A DNA stretch of 64,000 bases, taken from positions 1 through 64,000 of the forward strand of contig JANXRE010000106.1 in assembly GCA_025353165.1 (NCBI GenBank), written 5' to 3'. A program made the position numbers and the translations under genes. The notes under the pieces were generated by a model. The model saw only the letters and a list, made by a program, of their open reading frames with translations. It searched no databases and was not told the origin of the DNA. This DNA comes from Acidobacteriota bacterium (GTDB taxonomy: Bacteria; Acidobacteriota; Terriglobia; Bryobacterales; Bryobacteraceae). Shown in pieces: positions 9,069 to 17,458 of this stretch. Numbering within the stretch: position 1 is the stretch's first letter; every line of letters begins with the position of its first letter.

Positions 9069-9671
9069 TCACGCCGCTCGCGAGGTGGGGATCACGGGCG
9101 GGGAGATAGCCCGGCCGCGATCGGAAGGCTGGTCCGGGGGGACCGGCGCGGGCAAAGGGGCCTGCTCCACGGGGTTTTGCGAAACGAAGCCATTTGCCAG
9201 GAAGGCCTTTGGTTTCAATGATTTTTCGCGCTTGAGCTGGTTTACGGCGGCCAGGGCGCGGTAGTAGGACTTCTCGATCTGGCCGTAGTAGCGGAAGAAA
9301 TGGCGCATTTGGTGTTCGGGGGTCTGGATAAGGGCTTCAGCGACTCCTTCGTCGCCTCGGTTGTAGCTGCCTCCCAGGTGCTCCCAGTACTTGGTCTCGA
9401 CGCGGTGCAGGCGGAGGAGACGCCAGTAGGCGTTGGCGAGTTCTTCGACCAGGGCTTGCTCGGCGGTGTTTTCGGGGGCGTGGGATTGGATCAGGCCGGC
9501 CCGGAGTTGGTCGTAGTTTTTGGGGTCTTCGTGGGGGAGGACGGTTTGTTCGGCGGTCAGGCCGTGGCGGATGGCGTTCCTACGGGTGCGCGTTTTGCCT
9601 TCCTCGGATTTAGGGCCTGTGGATTTCTTGGCGTTGTGGCGGTTGGCCTCGATTTGCTTTTCGGTTGACAT
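9069..9671 (-). CDS. Hypothetical protein of the ANR..STGPK..GK family
   Basis: 200 aa. The N-terminus contains the block EANRHNAKKSTGPKSEEGK followed by RRNAIRHGL. I recognise this as a lineage-expanded family, often present in many copies in Acidobacteria and Planctomycetes; its function is unknown to me. The middle is helical with many aromatic and charged residues (LANAYWRLLRLHRVETKYW); the C-terminus is Pro-rich and probably disordered. The start at 9671 is supported by a GAGG Shine-Dalgarno a few bases upstream. It is convergent with the CBM9-like gene and faces a gene-poor region. Confidence 0.7.
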   Translation of the reverse strand: MSTEKQIEANRHNAKKSTGPKSEEGKTRTRRNAIRHGLTAEQTVLPHEDPKNYDQLRAGLIQSHAPENTAEQALVEELANAYWRLLRLHRVETKYWEHLGGSYNRGDEGVAEALIQTPEHQMRHFFRYYGQIEKSYYRALAAVNQLKREKSLKPKAFLANGFVSQNPVEQAPLPAPVPPDQPSDRGRAISPPVIPTSRAA

Positions 9672-10097
9672 AAATACCTCGCGAAGTATCTACTACTCCC
9701 ACTCATATCACATGCTCCGAAAATTTCAGGGGGGTGATTTTTGGAAGTTGTTGATTATACAGGGTGATTTTTGGAAAAGTATATGTGTGAACGCCCCATT
9801 GGCGGAGGGTGGAAACTGCGGGAAATGGGCTTGGCTTTCGCTGATTGGCGCGGCCCCAATCTCGGCCGTCCTCTGAATCACACCGGCCCGCTTCTCGCGC
9901 AAGCCCGCCATATAAGAGCGCAAGAATACGATCCGCACACTGTCCCAACCATCCCAGCGGAGATTGGTAGCTGAAGGCGTCCCGCATCAGCGTCGCACCC
10001 GATTCAACGCTGAAGAAGTGGTCGTGATCGAAGTGGTGGGTAGCGCGCTAAATCCTGGTTGACACCGCGTTCCGAGAAACGCAGTCAAGACAAGGAT
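9672..10097. other. Gene-poor stretch of about 425 bp
   Basis: Open frames here are short and without family resemblance. The left part is AT-rich relative to the surroundings and holds a 15 bp direct repeat (see separate entry). The rest has ordinary composition and looks like decayed sequence. I see no RNA gene, transposase remnant or clear terminator. Confidence 0.5.
9732..9776 (+). repeat. Two 15 bp direct repeats with 30 bp period
   Basis: GGGTGATTTTTGGAA occurs at 9732-9746 and again, identical, at 9762-9776. The 30 bp period is close to three helical turns, so both copies face the same side of the DNA. The copies lie about 60-105 bp upstream of the minus-strand hypothetical gene starting at 9671. 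They could be a binding site for a dimer or tandem regulator, or a relic of a duplicated mobile element. Confidence 0.55.
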
Positions 10098-10373
10098 TCA
10101 GGCTTTCTTTGGGGGTTCTCCGCCCAGTGCTTGCTTAGCTAAGTCTAGATAGCCTCGCAGGAGTTCAAGATGGGCAACCGTAATTTCCGTTCCCAACAAC
10201 TTGACTTCTGCCGCCCACTGCCATTTCATTGGACCCTCAGTCGATTTGATGTGTAGGTCAATATCGCGGGCAAGGTCAAAGCACAGGTCTATCGGCGCCG
10301 TGATCAGCGTGGCAATCTCAATGATGGGCGTCGCCAGGAGTGGCGACGCGGCACGCATGAGTGCGTGCGCCAC
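10098..10373 (-). pseudogene. Chimeric fragment: repeat-derived start, SRPBCC N-terminus, unrelated tail
   Basis: 91 codons. The first ~16 residues (MAHALMRAASPLLATP) are just translation of a 48 bp dispersed repeat. The next ~30 (IEIATLITAPIDLCFDLARDI) closely resemble the first strand and helix of SRPBCC polyketide-cyclase/dehydrase-like proteins. The frame then switches to an unrelated tail (GTEITVAHLELLRGYLDLAKQAL) with no SRPBCC features; a complete SRPBCC domain would need about 140 residues. It therefore looks like a truncated gene joined to other sequence, with the repeat replacing its start region. Expression cannot be judged. Confidence 0.5.
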
Positions 10374-10374
10374 G
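10327..10374 (+). repeat. 48 bp double-hairpin dispersed repeat, copy 2
   Basis: Stem 1 is a perfect 9 bp palindrome (arms GCGTCGCCA and TGGCGACGC, 4-base ggag loop). Stem 2 is based on GGCACGCA and its complement. It overlaps the 5' end of the SRPBCC fragment on the minus strand and supplies its only ATG/GTG starts. Confidence 0.9.
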
Positions 10375-10403
10375 ACGGAGTGCAGTATACGGAGTGCGGT
10401 ATT

Positions 10404-11252
10404 TTATATGCCGGGCGGTTTCGTTCCACTCACGATGAGAACCTCGGCCGGGAAGCTCATCCCGTGGTCCGTGGAGTACTCACGAAGAGCTTCCAGCGAC
10501 TGACGCTTCACTTCAGGCAGTTGCTCGGATGACAGGGACGCGATCTTTTCACGCAGCTTCTCCGACATCTCGCATCGCAGCGTCCAGAAGTCTTCCACCG
10601 GGACCTGCACTTGTATTGTGAATTGCAGCAGGCGCCCGGAGGGAGCCATCGCGCCGGCCTCGGCAAGAACGTTCCGTAACTTGCCGGGGGTGCAAAAGCG
10701 GAATGCGTCCGGAGCGTCCGGCTCGGGAGGCGGCGAATCGATATACCGTCCGACGATTTGGGACAGCGTGTGGAAGTAGGGATTGTTCCCGGCGAGATGC
10801 CAAACCGCCAGGGCCAGTTTCCGGCCTGGCTTGAGCACTCTCAACATCTCGCGAACCGAGTCGGCGGGAGATGGAAAGAACATCACTCCGAATCGGCTGA
10901 CCACGGCGTCGAAGGTATCGGCTGGGAAGGGCAGGCAGTCCGCGGAGGCGACTTCAAATTGTGTATTCCTGAACGCGCTGTCGTCTGCCGCCCGGCGCGC
11001 GGCTACCACCATCTCCAGAGCAGGATCGATCCCCACGACTTTGCCTTCGGGTCCGACCAGAGCAGCGATGCTCAAGGCCGGCTCTCCGGGACCCGTAGCA
11101 ACGTCCAGAACCGCGTGTCCGCTGCGAATCCCGGCATCCTCGGCGAGAGCTTGCGTGACTGGCGCGAACATTTGCCGAATCAGTTCGCGATGCTTCGCCC
11201 AGAAGGGGGCGGCGTTCCTCCAATGGTCAATAACGGCCTGGCCGGGTTGCAT
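10404..11252 (-). CDS. SAM-dependent methyltransferase, UbiE/class I type
   Basis: 282 aa from the ATG at 11252; the frame stays open upstream but that segment lacks family character. Motif I is VLDVATGPGEPA, with the acidic loop VGIDPALEM and then ASADCLPFPADTFDAVVSRFGVMFF, all typical of UbiE/Methyltransf_11 enzymes. The C-terminal ~90 residues form the variable substrate lid. The methyl acceptor cannot be deduced. It is divergent from pncB (about 105 bp apart) and followed by a repeat-associated fragment, so it is probably monocistronic. Confidence 0.85.
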   Translation of the reverse strand: MQPGQAVIDHWRNAAPFWAKHRELIRQMFAPVTQALAEDAGIRSGHAVLDVATGPGEPALSIAALVGPEGKVVGIDPALEMVVAARRAADDSAFRNTQFEVASADCLPFPADTFDAVVSRFGVMFFPSPADSVREMLRVLKPGRKLALAVWHLAGNNPYFHTLSQIVGRYIDSPPPEPDAPDAFRFCTPGKLRNVLAEAGAMAPSGRLLQFTIQVQVPVEDFWTLRCEMSEKLREKIASLSSEQLPEVKRQSLEALREYSTDHGMSFPAEVLIVSGTKPPGI

Positions 11253-11358
11253 CAACGCAACTATAGCACTGGTCTGAAAAATGGGGACAGACAGCCTCTT
11301 CCGCCAGGGCGTGAATACAGAACCGGCAGGATGACCGCCAGGCGCATACAATCGGAAT

Positions 11359-12675
11359 GTGATCGGGCTTCAGACGGATCTGTATCAGCTTACGATGGCC
11401 GCCGGGTATTTCCAGGCGGGGAAAACGCGCGATACCGCCACGTTTGAGCTGTTCTTCCGGCGGTTTCCGCTGAACCGGAATTTTGTCATTGCCGCGGGCC
11501 TTCAGCAGGCCGTCGATTACCTGCTGAATTTGAAGTTCACCGGCGAGGAGATCGATTACTTGCGCTCGCTGCCTCAGTTGGCGCGGGTGTCGGGCGAGTT
11601 TTTCGAGCAGCTTGCCGCGCTGCGTTTCACCGGGGATGTGTTCGCCGTTCCGGAGGGAACGCCGCTGTTTCCCGGAGAGCCGTTTCTGACGCTTCGCGCG
11701 CCGATTATGGAGGCGCAGATTCCGGAGACGTACCTGCTGTCTACCATCGGATTCCAGTCGACGATCGCTACCAAGGCGGCGCGCGTGGTGGAGGCGGCGG
11801 GCGGGCGGGGCGTGGTGGAGTTCGGCACGCGCCGGGCGCATTCGCCGGAAGCGGGGGTACTGGCGGGCCGGGCGGCGTACATCGGCGGCTGCACGGGAAC
11901 CAGCAACACGGAAACGGGTTTTCGCTACGGCATCCCCGTATTCGGCACCAACGCGCACTCCTGGGTGATGTCTTTTGCGGCGGAGATCGATTCCTTTCGC
12001 GCGCTGCAGCGGTTGCTGGGGGACGCGACGGCGTACCTCATCGACAGCTACGACACGCTGGAAGGAGCGCGGCGGGCTGCGTCGCTGGGACGGCCGCTGT
12101 GGGGCGTGCGGCTGGACAGCGGCAATCTGCTGGAACTGGCTCCGGCGGTGCGGAGGATTCTGGACGACGCCGGCCTGCCGGATGCCAGGATCATGGCCAC
12201 GGGCGACTTGAACGAGTACAAGATCCTGGAGTTGGTGGCAGCTCGCGCGCCCATTGACGTTTTCGGCGTGGGCACGGAACTGGCGACTTCCTCCGACGCT
12301 CCGGCGCTGGGCGTGGTCTACAAGATGGTGGAGATCGAAAGCGGCGGCGAGCGGCGATATACCGCGAAGTACAGCGAAGAGAAGCACACGATGCCGGGAG
12401 TGAAACAGGTGATCCGCTACCCGGATCGCGACCGGATCGTTCGTTCCCACGATTGTCCGGCGGAAGCCCACAACGCGGAGGCGCTGCTCCGCCCCGTGAT
12501 CCTCGGCGGGCGGCTGGTGGAGGCGCTGCCGCCGGTTGGCGAATCGCGCGAACGGCGGGCGCGCGCGCTGGCGCGATTGCCGCCGAAGGTGCGCAGCCTG
12601 TTTACGCAGGAGGATGCGTGGCGGGTGGAGTACAGCAGGGAATTGATTGCGCTGAGCGCGGAGGTGGCGCGGTGA
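11359..12675 (+). CDS. pncB: Nicotinate phosphoribosyltransferase
   Basis: 438 aa with a GTG start at 11359 (the overlapping ATG at 11357 is out of frame). It converts nicotinate and PRPP, with ATP, to nicotinate mononucleotide in the Preiss-Handler NAD salvage route. Family signs: N-terminal TDLYQLTMAAGYF, VEFGTRRAHSPEAG (residues 153-166), GCTGTSNTE, and FGTNAHSWVMSF with the histidine (H200) expected to be phosphorylated. SYDTLEGARRA and GVGTELATS complete the barrel. Its TGA overlaps the GTG of a nicotinamidase-like gene, so both salvage steps form a two-gene operon. Confidence 0.93.
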   Translation: MIGLQTDLYQLTMAAGYFQAGKTRDTATFELFFRRFPLNRNFVIAAGLQQAVDYLLNLKFTGEEIDYLRSLPQLARVSGEFFEQLAALRFTGDVFAVPEGTPLFPGEPFLTLRAPIMEAQIPETYLLSTIGFQSTIATKAARVVEAAGGRGVVEFGTRRAHSPEAGVLAGRAAYIGGCTGTSNTETGFRYGIPVFGTNAHSWVMSFAAEIDSFRALQRLLGDATAYLIDSYDTLEGARRAASLGRPLWGVRLDSGNLLELAPAVRRILDDAGLPDARIMATGDLNEYKILELVAARAPIDVFGVGTELATSSDAPALGVVYKMVEIESGGERRYTAKYSEEKHTMPGVKQVIRYPDRDRIVRSHDCPAEAHNAEALLRPVILGGRLVEALPPVGESRERRARALARLPPKVRSLFTQEDAWRVEYSRELIALSAEVAR

Positions 12676-13262
12676 AGACGGTCTTTTTCGATATCGATAC
12701 GCAGATCGACTTTGTGTTTCCGGCAGGGGCGCTGTATGCGCGAGATGCCGCTTCGGTTGTCGATACGGTGGCCAGGCTGAACCGGTACGCGGCGGCAAAT
12801 TCGATTCCGGTGGTCTCGACGATGGACGCGCACTCGGAGGACGATGCGGAGTTTGGGGAGTGGCCGGCGCATTGCGTGGTGGGTACGGTCGGGCAGTTGA
12901 AACCCGCCGGCACGCTGCTGGAGCGGCGGGTGGTCGTGCCGAATTTCGATGCGGCCGTGCGGCTCGACGGCTTTCAGCAGATCCTGGTGGAGAAGGTGCG
13001 TCTGGATTGCTTCTCGAATCCTAATCTGGAATGGATTCTCGCGGCCCTGAACGCAGACCGGTATGTCGTGTATGGCGTTGTCACCGAACTTTGCGTGGCG
13101 TTCGCGGCGTTCGGATTGCTGCCGACCGGGAAGCGAGTGGAGATTGTCGCGGACGGCGTGCGCAGTCTCGCCGAAGAGGCGGGGCGAGAGACGCTGGAGC
13201 AGTTCGAGAAATCCGGGGGAGTGCTGACGACGGCCGGCTTACTTAGCTGCGACCGGTACTGA
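12672..13262 (+). CDS. pncA: Nicotinamidase / isochorismatase-like hydrolase
   Basis: 196 aa, GTG start overlapping the pncB stop (GTGA). The cysteine-hydrolase triad is visible: D9 in DIDTQIDF, K108 in VEKVRLDCF, and C141 in VTELCVAF. D52/H54 in MDAHSEDD are likely metal ligands. Nicotinamidase hydrolyses nicotinamide to nicotinate, the substrate of the preceding enzyme, so genomic context supports that activity over other isochorismatase-like reactions. The last 24 bp overlap the convergent DUF2911 gene. Confidence 0.85.
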   Translation: MKTVFFDIDTQIDFVFPAGALYARDAASVVDTVARLNRYAAANSIPVVSTMDAHSEDDAEFGEWPAHCVVGTVGQLKPAGTLLERRVVVPNFDAAVRLDGFQQILVEKVRLDCFSNPNLEWILAALNADRYVVYGVVTELCVAFAAFGLLPTGKRVEIVADGVRSLAEEAGRETLEQFEKSGGVLTTAGLLSCDRY

Positions 13263-13763
13263 AACTCCGGTTTCTTCCCACGACATTTTCAACATTGCTT
13301 TATTCGCCGCGGCCGAATCGAACTCGATGGTGAACTGCTCCACCGGACTCGACAGCTTCCGCGCGGTCATGTCGACACGTCCCAGGTCGTCGCTCTCCTT
13401 ATAGCTGAACGCACCCCACTGCTTGGCCTTCTTGCTGACGATCAGCTTCCAGCCGTTCTCGGATGGGAGCGTGAAGAGGGCATAGGTTCCGGCGGGCACG
13501 GCGAGACCGCCGATGGTCAGGTCAACCGAGGTAGTGAGCGTGGTCGCTTCGTCGGCGCCGGTCCGCCACACCTTTCCGTAGGGAACGAGCGCTCCGCCCA
13601 CCGCCTTGCGGCCTTTCAGGTACGGGCGGCCGTACTCGATGGTGATGGTTTTGCCGTTCAGGTCGATGGTTGCCTTCTCATGCGGGCTGACCCGTTTTCG
13701 CTCCTGGGCCAGGCCGGACCCGGCGAGGAAAGATGCGGCGGTAAGAATTGCGATGGTTCTCAT
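13239..13763 (-). CDS. Secreted DUF2911 protein
   Basis: 174 aa from the ATG at 13763; an upstream start would read through the dispersed repeat. A signal peptide (MRTIAILTAASFLAGSGLA) is followed by a DUF2911 domain: ITIEYGRPYLKGRK, the GKVWRTGADEATTL block, and VPAGTYALFTLPSENGW. This domain is common in Bacteroidetes and Acidobacteria; no reaction is established to my knowledge. Its 5' region abuts repeat copy 3 (13781-13828), leaving only 17 bp between the repeat and the start codon. Confidence 0.85.
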   Translation of the reverse strand: MRTIAILTAASFLAGSGLAQERKRVSPHEKATIDLNGKTITIEYGRPYLKGRKAVGGALVPYGKVWRTGADEATTLTTSVDLTIGGLAVPAGTYALFTLPSENGWKLIVSKKAKQWGAFSYKESDDLGRVDMTARKLSSPVEQFTIEFDSAAANKAMLKMSWEETGVSVPVAAK

Positions 13764-13780
13764 TGCCCCATCATAGTGCA

Positions 13781-13828
13781 GGCGTCGCCAGGAGTGGCGA
13801 CGCGGCACGCAGGAGTGCGTGCGCGACG
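13781..13828 (+). repeat. 48 bp double-hairpin dispersed repeat, copy 3
   Basis: The first stem is perfect, as in copies 2, 4 and 5. The second stem differs by single bases (gcacgcAGG, gcgcGacg). It fills most of the gap between two divergent genes, the DUF2911 gene and the TonB receptor. A TATACT hexamer directly after it (13830-13835) could act as a -10 element for the receptor, but I see no good -35. Confidence 0.9.
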
Positions 13829-13868
13829 ATATACTATGTGCAAGTTCGTAACAAATGAGGAGCGTTCC

Positions 13869-16800
13869 ATGCTGAAAGCCGCTCTATTATTGACGACATT
13901 TGCCGCCGCGTTGTTTGCGCAGTCGGAGCGCGGTACGATTTCCGGGTCCGTCAAGGATCCCTCCGGCGCCGTGGTCGCGGGGGCGAAAGTGACGGTGACC
14001 AATACGGCCACCAACGTAACCGTGGTTGCGGCGAGCAGCGACTCCGGGGACTTTACCGTGCCCAGTTTGACGGCGGGCGAATATACGGTTCGCGTGGAGA
14101 AGTCCGGCTTCCGCGTGGCCATGATCACCGGGGTTACGGTAAACGCCGCTACGAGCGTCAGGACGGATGCGACGCTGGAGATCGGCACCACTACCACGGC
14201 CGTCGAAGTGCAGGCCACGGCGCTGCAGCTTGCGACGGAGAACGCGAAGATGAGCGTCGCGGTGACGAACAAAATGGTGGACGAGTTGCCGCTGGTGGTA
14301 TCGGGCACACTGCGCAGCCCGTTCGATCTTGCGGCGCTGACGCCGGAAGCCAAGCAACTGGGCGGCGACAACGGGTTCATGCTGGGGGGCGGACAGGCGG
14401 CAAGTTACGGAACGAACCTGGACGGGGTCTCGGCCAACACGACCCGCGCGCTGAGCCAGAGCTGGGTGGCGACCAATGCGCCTTCGCTCGAAGCGGTCAC
14501 CGAGTTCACCGTGGACACGAACGGATTCAAGGCCGAATTCGGGCACGCGGGCGGCGGCGTGATGAACTTCGTTTCGAAGTCCGGCACGAACGGTTTCCAC
14601 GGTACGGCGTACGAGTTTCTGCGGAACAACGACTTTGACGCGAACAATTTCTTCAATAATCGCAAGGGAATCTCCATTCCTATTTACAAGCAAAACGATT
14701 TCGGCGGCAGCTTCGGCGGGCCGGTCTGGATTCCGAAGTTGTATCACGGCAAGGACAAGACATTCTTCTTCGTTTCGTACGAAGCCTTTCGGAACCGTGC
14801 GGGCGCCACGGGGTTTTCGCAGTCCGTGCCGGCGCCCGAGATGCTGACGGGGGACTTCCGCAACTGGGTGAACAAGGGCGGCGCGACGATCCCCATCTTC
14901 GACCCGACGTCGCAGGTGAAGAACGCCGACGGGTCCTATACGCGCACGCCGTTTGCCGGCAACCAAATCCCGACGAGCATGTTCGATCCGATTTCGGCCA
15001 AGGCGCTGGCGACCTACACCGCCAACGGCGTCCTCAAGCCCAACAACGGAGCGGCGCCAGGGACCACCGGCTATGTGCAGAACAATTACCTGGTGGAGAG
15101 CGGCACCAACGTCAGCCCCAACACGAAGATCAGCGTGAAGGGGGATCACGTGTTCAACGACAAACACAGGATCTCCGGGTACTACGGCTACAACCGCCAA
15201 TCGATCGAGCCGGGGCCGAACGGGCCGCCGACTCTGCCCGGCCTGTTCTCCACCTATAACGACCTGACGCAGGCGAGCGACGTGGTGCGGTTCAGTTGGG
15301 ATTGGACCTTCAGCCCCACCAAGTTGAATCATTTCTATGCCGGCGGAAACAACTGGCGTCAGGGGCACGACCCGTTGCAGGCCACCGTGAAAAGCGGAAT
15401 CAACTGGAAGGACAAAGTCTGCCTGGCGGGGGTTCCAGACTGCGGCCAGAATCTACTCAACCTGGATTTCAGCGATCTTTCGAGCTGGGGCGGCCGCGCG
15501 AACAACGGGAGCGAGAACACCATCTACAGCTACAACGACGACTTCACGTGGGTGCACAACTCGCATTCCATCAAGTTCGGGGGAGGGTTGCAGGTCAGCC
15601 ACTATAACGGCTTCGGCCGGCAGTGCATTTCGGGTTGCGCCAGTTTCAGCTACATCAATACCGGAGTGGCGGGGGGCAACAATCCACTCGCCGGGGGATC
15701 CGCGTTCGCCAGCTTTCTGCTGGGATATGCGAACGGTGGCTCGATCGACACCATCCGTTTTATCGGCCAGCAGTGGCCCGCGTATGCCGGCTATATCCAG
15801 GACGACTGGAGAGTGAATTCCAAGCTCACGGTGAATTACGGGCTGCGGTGGGAAACGCAGCTACCGCCGAGCGGGCTGGACGACAAGTGGAGCGATTTCT
15901 CGCCGACTACAGCGAACCCGAGCGCGGGCGGCATTGCGGGGGCGCTGATCTATGCGGGCAGCGGCGCGGGGCGGCAAGGGACGCGCACGCTGGCCGATTC
16001 CTGGTTCGCCGGCTACGGTCCCCGGATCGGGTTGGCCTATCAATGGAACGATAAGACCGTGATCCGCTCGTCGTACGGCAGGTCGTTCGGGGCGGTGACC
16101 ACCGTCACCGGATCCACGCATCAGCGCGGTTTCACGCAGACGTACGGTATCCCCGACAATGGCAGTAACGGCGTCCTGCCGAATATGGTTTTGAACAACG
16201 GGTTCCCGAGCTATCCGATCCCGCCGTTCATCGATCCTTCGTTTGCCAACAAGGACAACATTCCGTGGTGGCAAGGCAAGGAAGCGACGCGGCTGCCGGT
16301 GCAGAACTTCTGGAACCTTTCGATTCAGCGGCAGCTTTCGTCCAATATGATTCTGGAGGCGTCGTATAACGCGGTCATCGGATCGCATCTGCAATCGCAG
16401 CTGCTGAACATCGATCAGGTGAACCCGAGCTACCTGACGCAGTACGGGAACAATCTGATGAAGAGCCTGATTACTTCGCCCGCGTCGGTGGCGGCCGGCT
16501 TCAACTCCCCCTATCCCACGTTCCCCGACAAATCGTGCAAGGCGCAGAGCGCATGCTGGGGCAGCGGCGCGACGGTGGCGCGATCCCTGCGGCCTTTCCC
16601 GCAATACGCGGGGGTCGACACGTTCGGAGGCGGAGGGGATCACAGCGGCCATTCGAGTTACCACGCCGGCATCCTCCGGCTGGAGCGGCGGTACGCGAGC
16701 GGCATGACGGTGCAGACCTCCTATGTCTTCTCCAAGATCCTGACCGATTCGGACACGTACTGGGGAAGCGGGCAGGCGATGAATCAGTTCAACCGCCGCC

Positions 16801-17423
16801 TGGAAAAATCCATCGGCCAGTTCGACGTCACGCACAACTTCAAGTTCTCGGGGATTTACGAGCTGCCGGTGGGCAAGGGGAAGCGGTGGCTGGACAACGG
16901 GCTGGTCTCCAATCTGTTTGGCCACTGGCGGGTCAGCGGGGTAACGTTTTACGCGAGCGGGCAGCCGCTTTCGCTGGGCACGACGGTGGGGACTCCGTCC
17001 GTGCTGTTCGCCGGTCCGAACCGCCCGCTCATTGCGGGCTACGACAACTGGAGGGCGCAGACGAAGGGCGGCAGCTTCGATCCGTCGGTGGACACGTTCG
17101 TTCAGCCGGCATCCTTCTTCCCCGCTCAGACGGGCGCTCAGTTTACGGGAACGACGCAGTATTTCGGGAACGCCACCCGCTACAATCCGAAGTTCCGCCA
17201 GTTCGCCAACCTCAATGAAAACGTTTCGTTGACGAAGGGGTTTAACATCGGCGAACGCGTGCGGGCGGACTTCCGGGCGGAAGCCTTTAACGTGTTCAAC
17301 CGGGTTCGCTTCGGCACGGGATCGCTGACGATTCAGAGTCCTCAATTCGGGGTGCTGACGTCCAGCGGCGATCTTCTGAACACGCCGCGGCAGTTGCAAC
17401 TAGCACTGAAGCTGTACTTCTGA
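13869..17423 (+). CDS. Oar-like TonB-dependent outer-membrane receptor with carboxypeptidase-regulatory N-domain
   Basis: 1184 aa from the ATG at 13869, preceded by an AGGAG Shine-Dalgarno. A signal peptide (MLKAALLLTTFAAALFA) leads to a carboxypeptidase-regulatory-like domain (GTISGSVKDPSGAVVAGAKVTV; about residues 22-105). Next come a plug-like segment with repeated Gly/Asn-rich turns (GTNGFHGTAYEFLRNN) and a long beta-barrel ending in aromatic LYF, the usual OM-assembly signal. Such proteins are greatly expanded in Solibacter-type bacteria and are thought to import oligosaccharides. The next three genes (SSS symporter, small membrane protein, galactokinase) follow at close spacing, pointing to galactose-containing ligands. 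The ligand is inference. Confidence 0.88.
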   Translation: MLKAALLLTTFAAALFAQSERGTISGSVKDPSGAVVAGAKVTVTNTATNVTVVAASSDSGDFTVPSLTAGEYTVRVEKSGFRVAMITGVTVNAATSVRTDATLEIGTTTTAVEVQATALQLATENAKMSVAVTNKMVDELPLVVSGTLRSPFDLAALTPEAKQLGGDNGFMLGGGQAASYGTNLDGVSANTTRALSQSWVATNAPSLEAVTEFTVDTNGFKAEFGHAGGGVMNFVSKSGTNGFHGTAYEFLRNNDFDANNFFNNRKGISIPIYKQNDFGGSFGGPVWIPKLYHGKDKTFFFVSYEAFRNRAGATGFSQSVPAPEMLTGDFRNWVNKGGATIPIFDPTSQVKNADGSYTRTPFAGNQIPTSMFDPISAKALATYTANGVLKPNNGAAPGTTGYVQNNYLVESGTNVSPNTKISVKGDHVFNDKHRISGYYGYNRQSIEPGPNGPPTLPGLFSTYNDLTQASDVVRFSWDWTFSPTKLNHFYAGGNNWRQGHDPLQATVKSGINWKDKVCLAGVPDCGQNLLNLDFSDLSSWGGRANNGSENTIYSYNDDFTWVHNSHSIKFGGGLQVSHYNGFGRQCISGCASFSYINTGVAGGNNPLAGGSAFASFLLGYANGGSIDTIRFIGQQWPAYAGYIQDDWRVNSKLTVNYGLRWETQLPPSGLDDKWSDFSPTTANPSAGGIAGALIYAGSGAGRQGTRTLADSWFAGYGPRIGLAYQWNDKTVIRSSYGRSFGAVTTVTGSTHQRGFTQTYGIPDNGSNGVLPNMVLNNGFPSYPIPPFIDPSFANKDNIPWWQGKEATRLPVQNFWNLSIQRQLSSNMILEASYNAVIGSHLQSQLLNIDQVNPSYLTQYGNNLMKSLITSPASVAAGFNSPYPTFPDKSCKAQSACWGSGATVARSLRPFPQYAGVDTFGGGGDHSGHSSYHAGILRLERRYASGMTVQTSYVFSKILTDSDTYWGSGQAMNQFNRRLEKSIGQFDVTHNFKFSGIYELPVGKGKRWLDNGLVSNLFGHWRVSGVTFYASGQPLSLGTTVGTPSVLFAGPNRPLIAGYDNWRAQTKGGSFDPSVDTFVQPASFFPAQTGAQFTGTTQYFGNATRYNPKFRQFANLNENVSLTKGFNIGERVRADFRAEAFNVFNRVRFGTGSLTIQSPQFGVLTSSGDLLNTPRQLQLALKLYF

Positions 17424-17458
17424 TTTGAGCGGGGCGACGGTGATAGACTTACAATCGC

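Noticed and set aside
9703-9987. Short minus-strand frame over the direct repeats (MRDAFSYQ...)
   Set aside because: No conserved family seen, includes the duplicated 15-mer as coding repeat, and has no convincing ribosome-binding site; treated as non-coding.
13887-15368. Long minus-strand frame under the first TonB receptor (and similar at 15861-17399)
   Set aside because: Antisense shadow of the receptor gene; low-complexity Arg/Val-rich translation, no start context.
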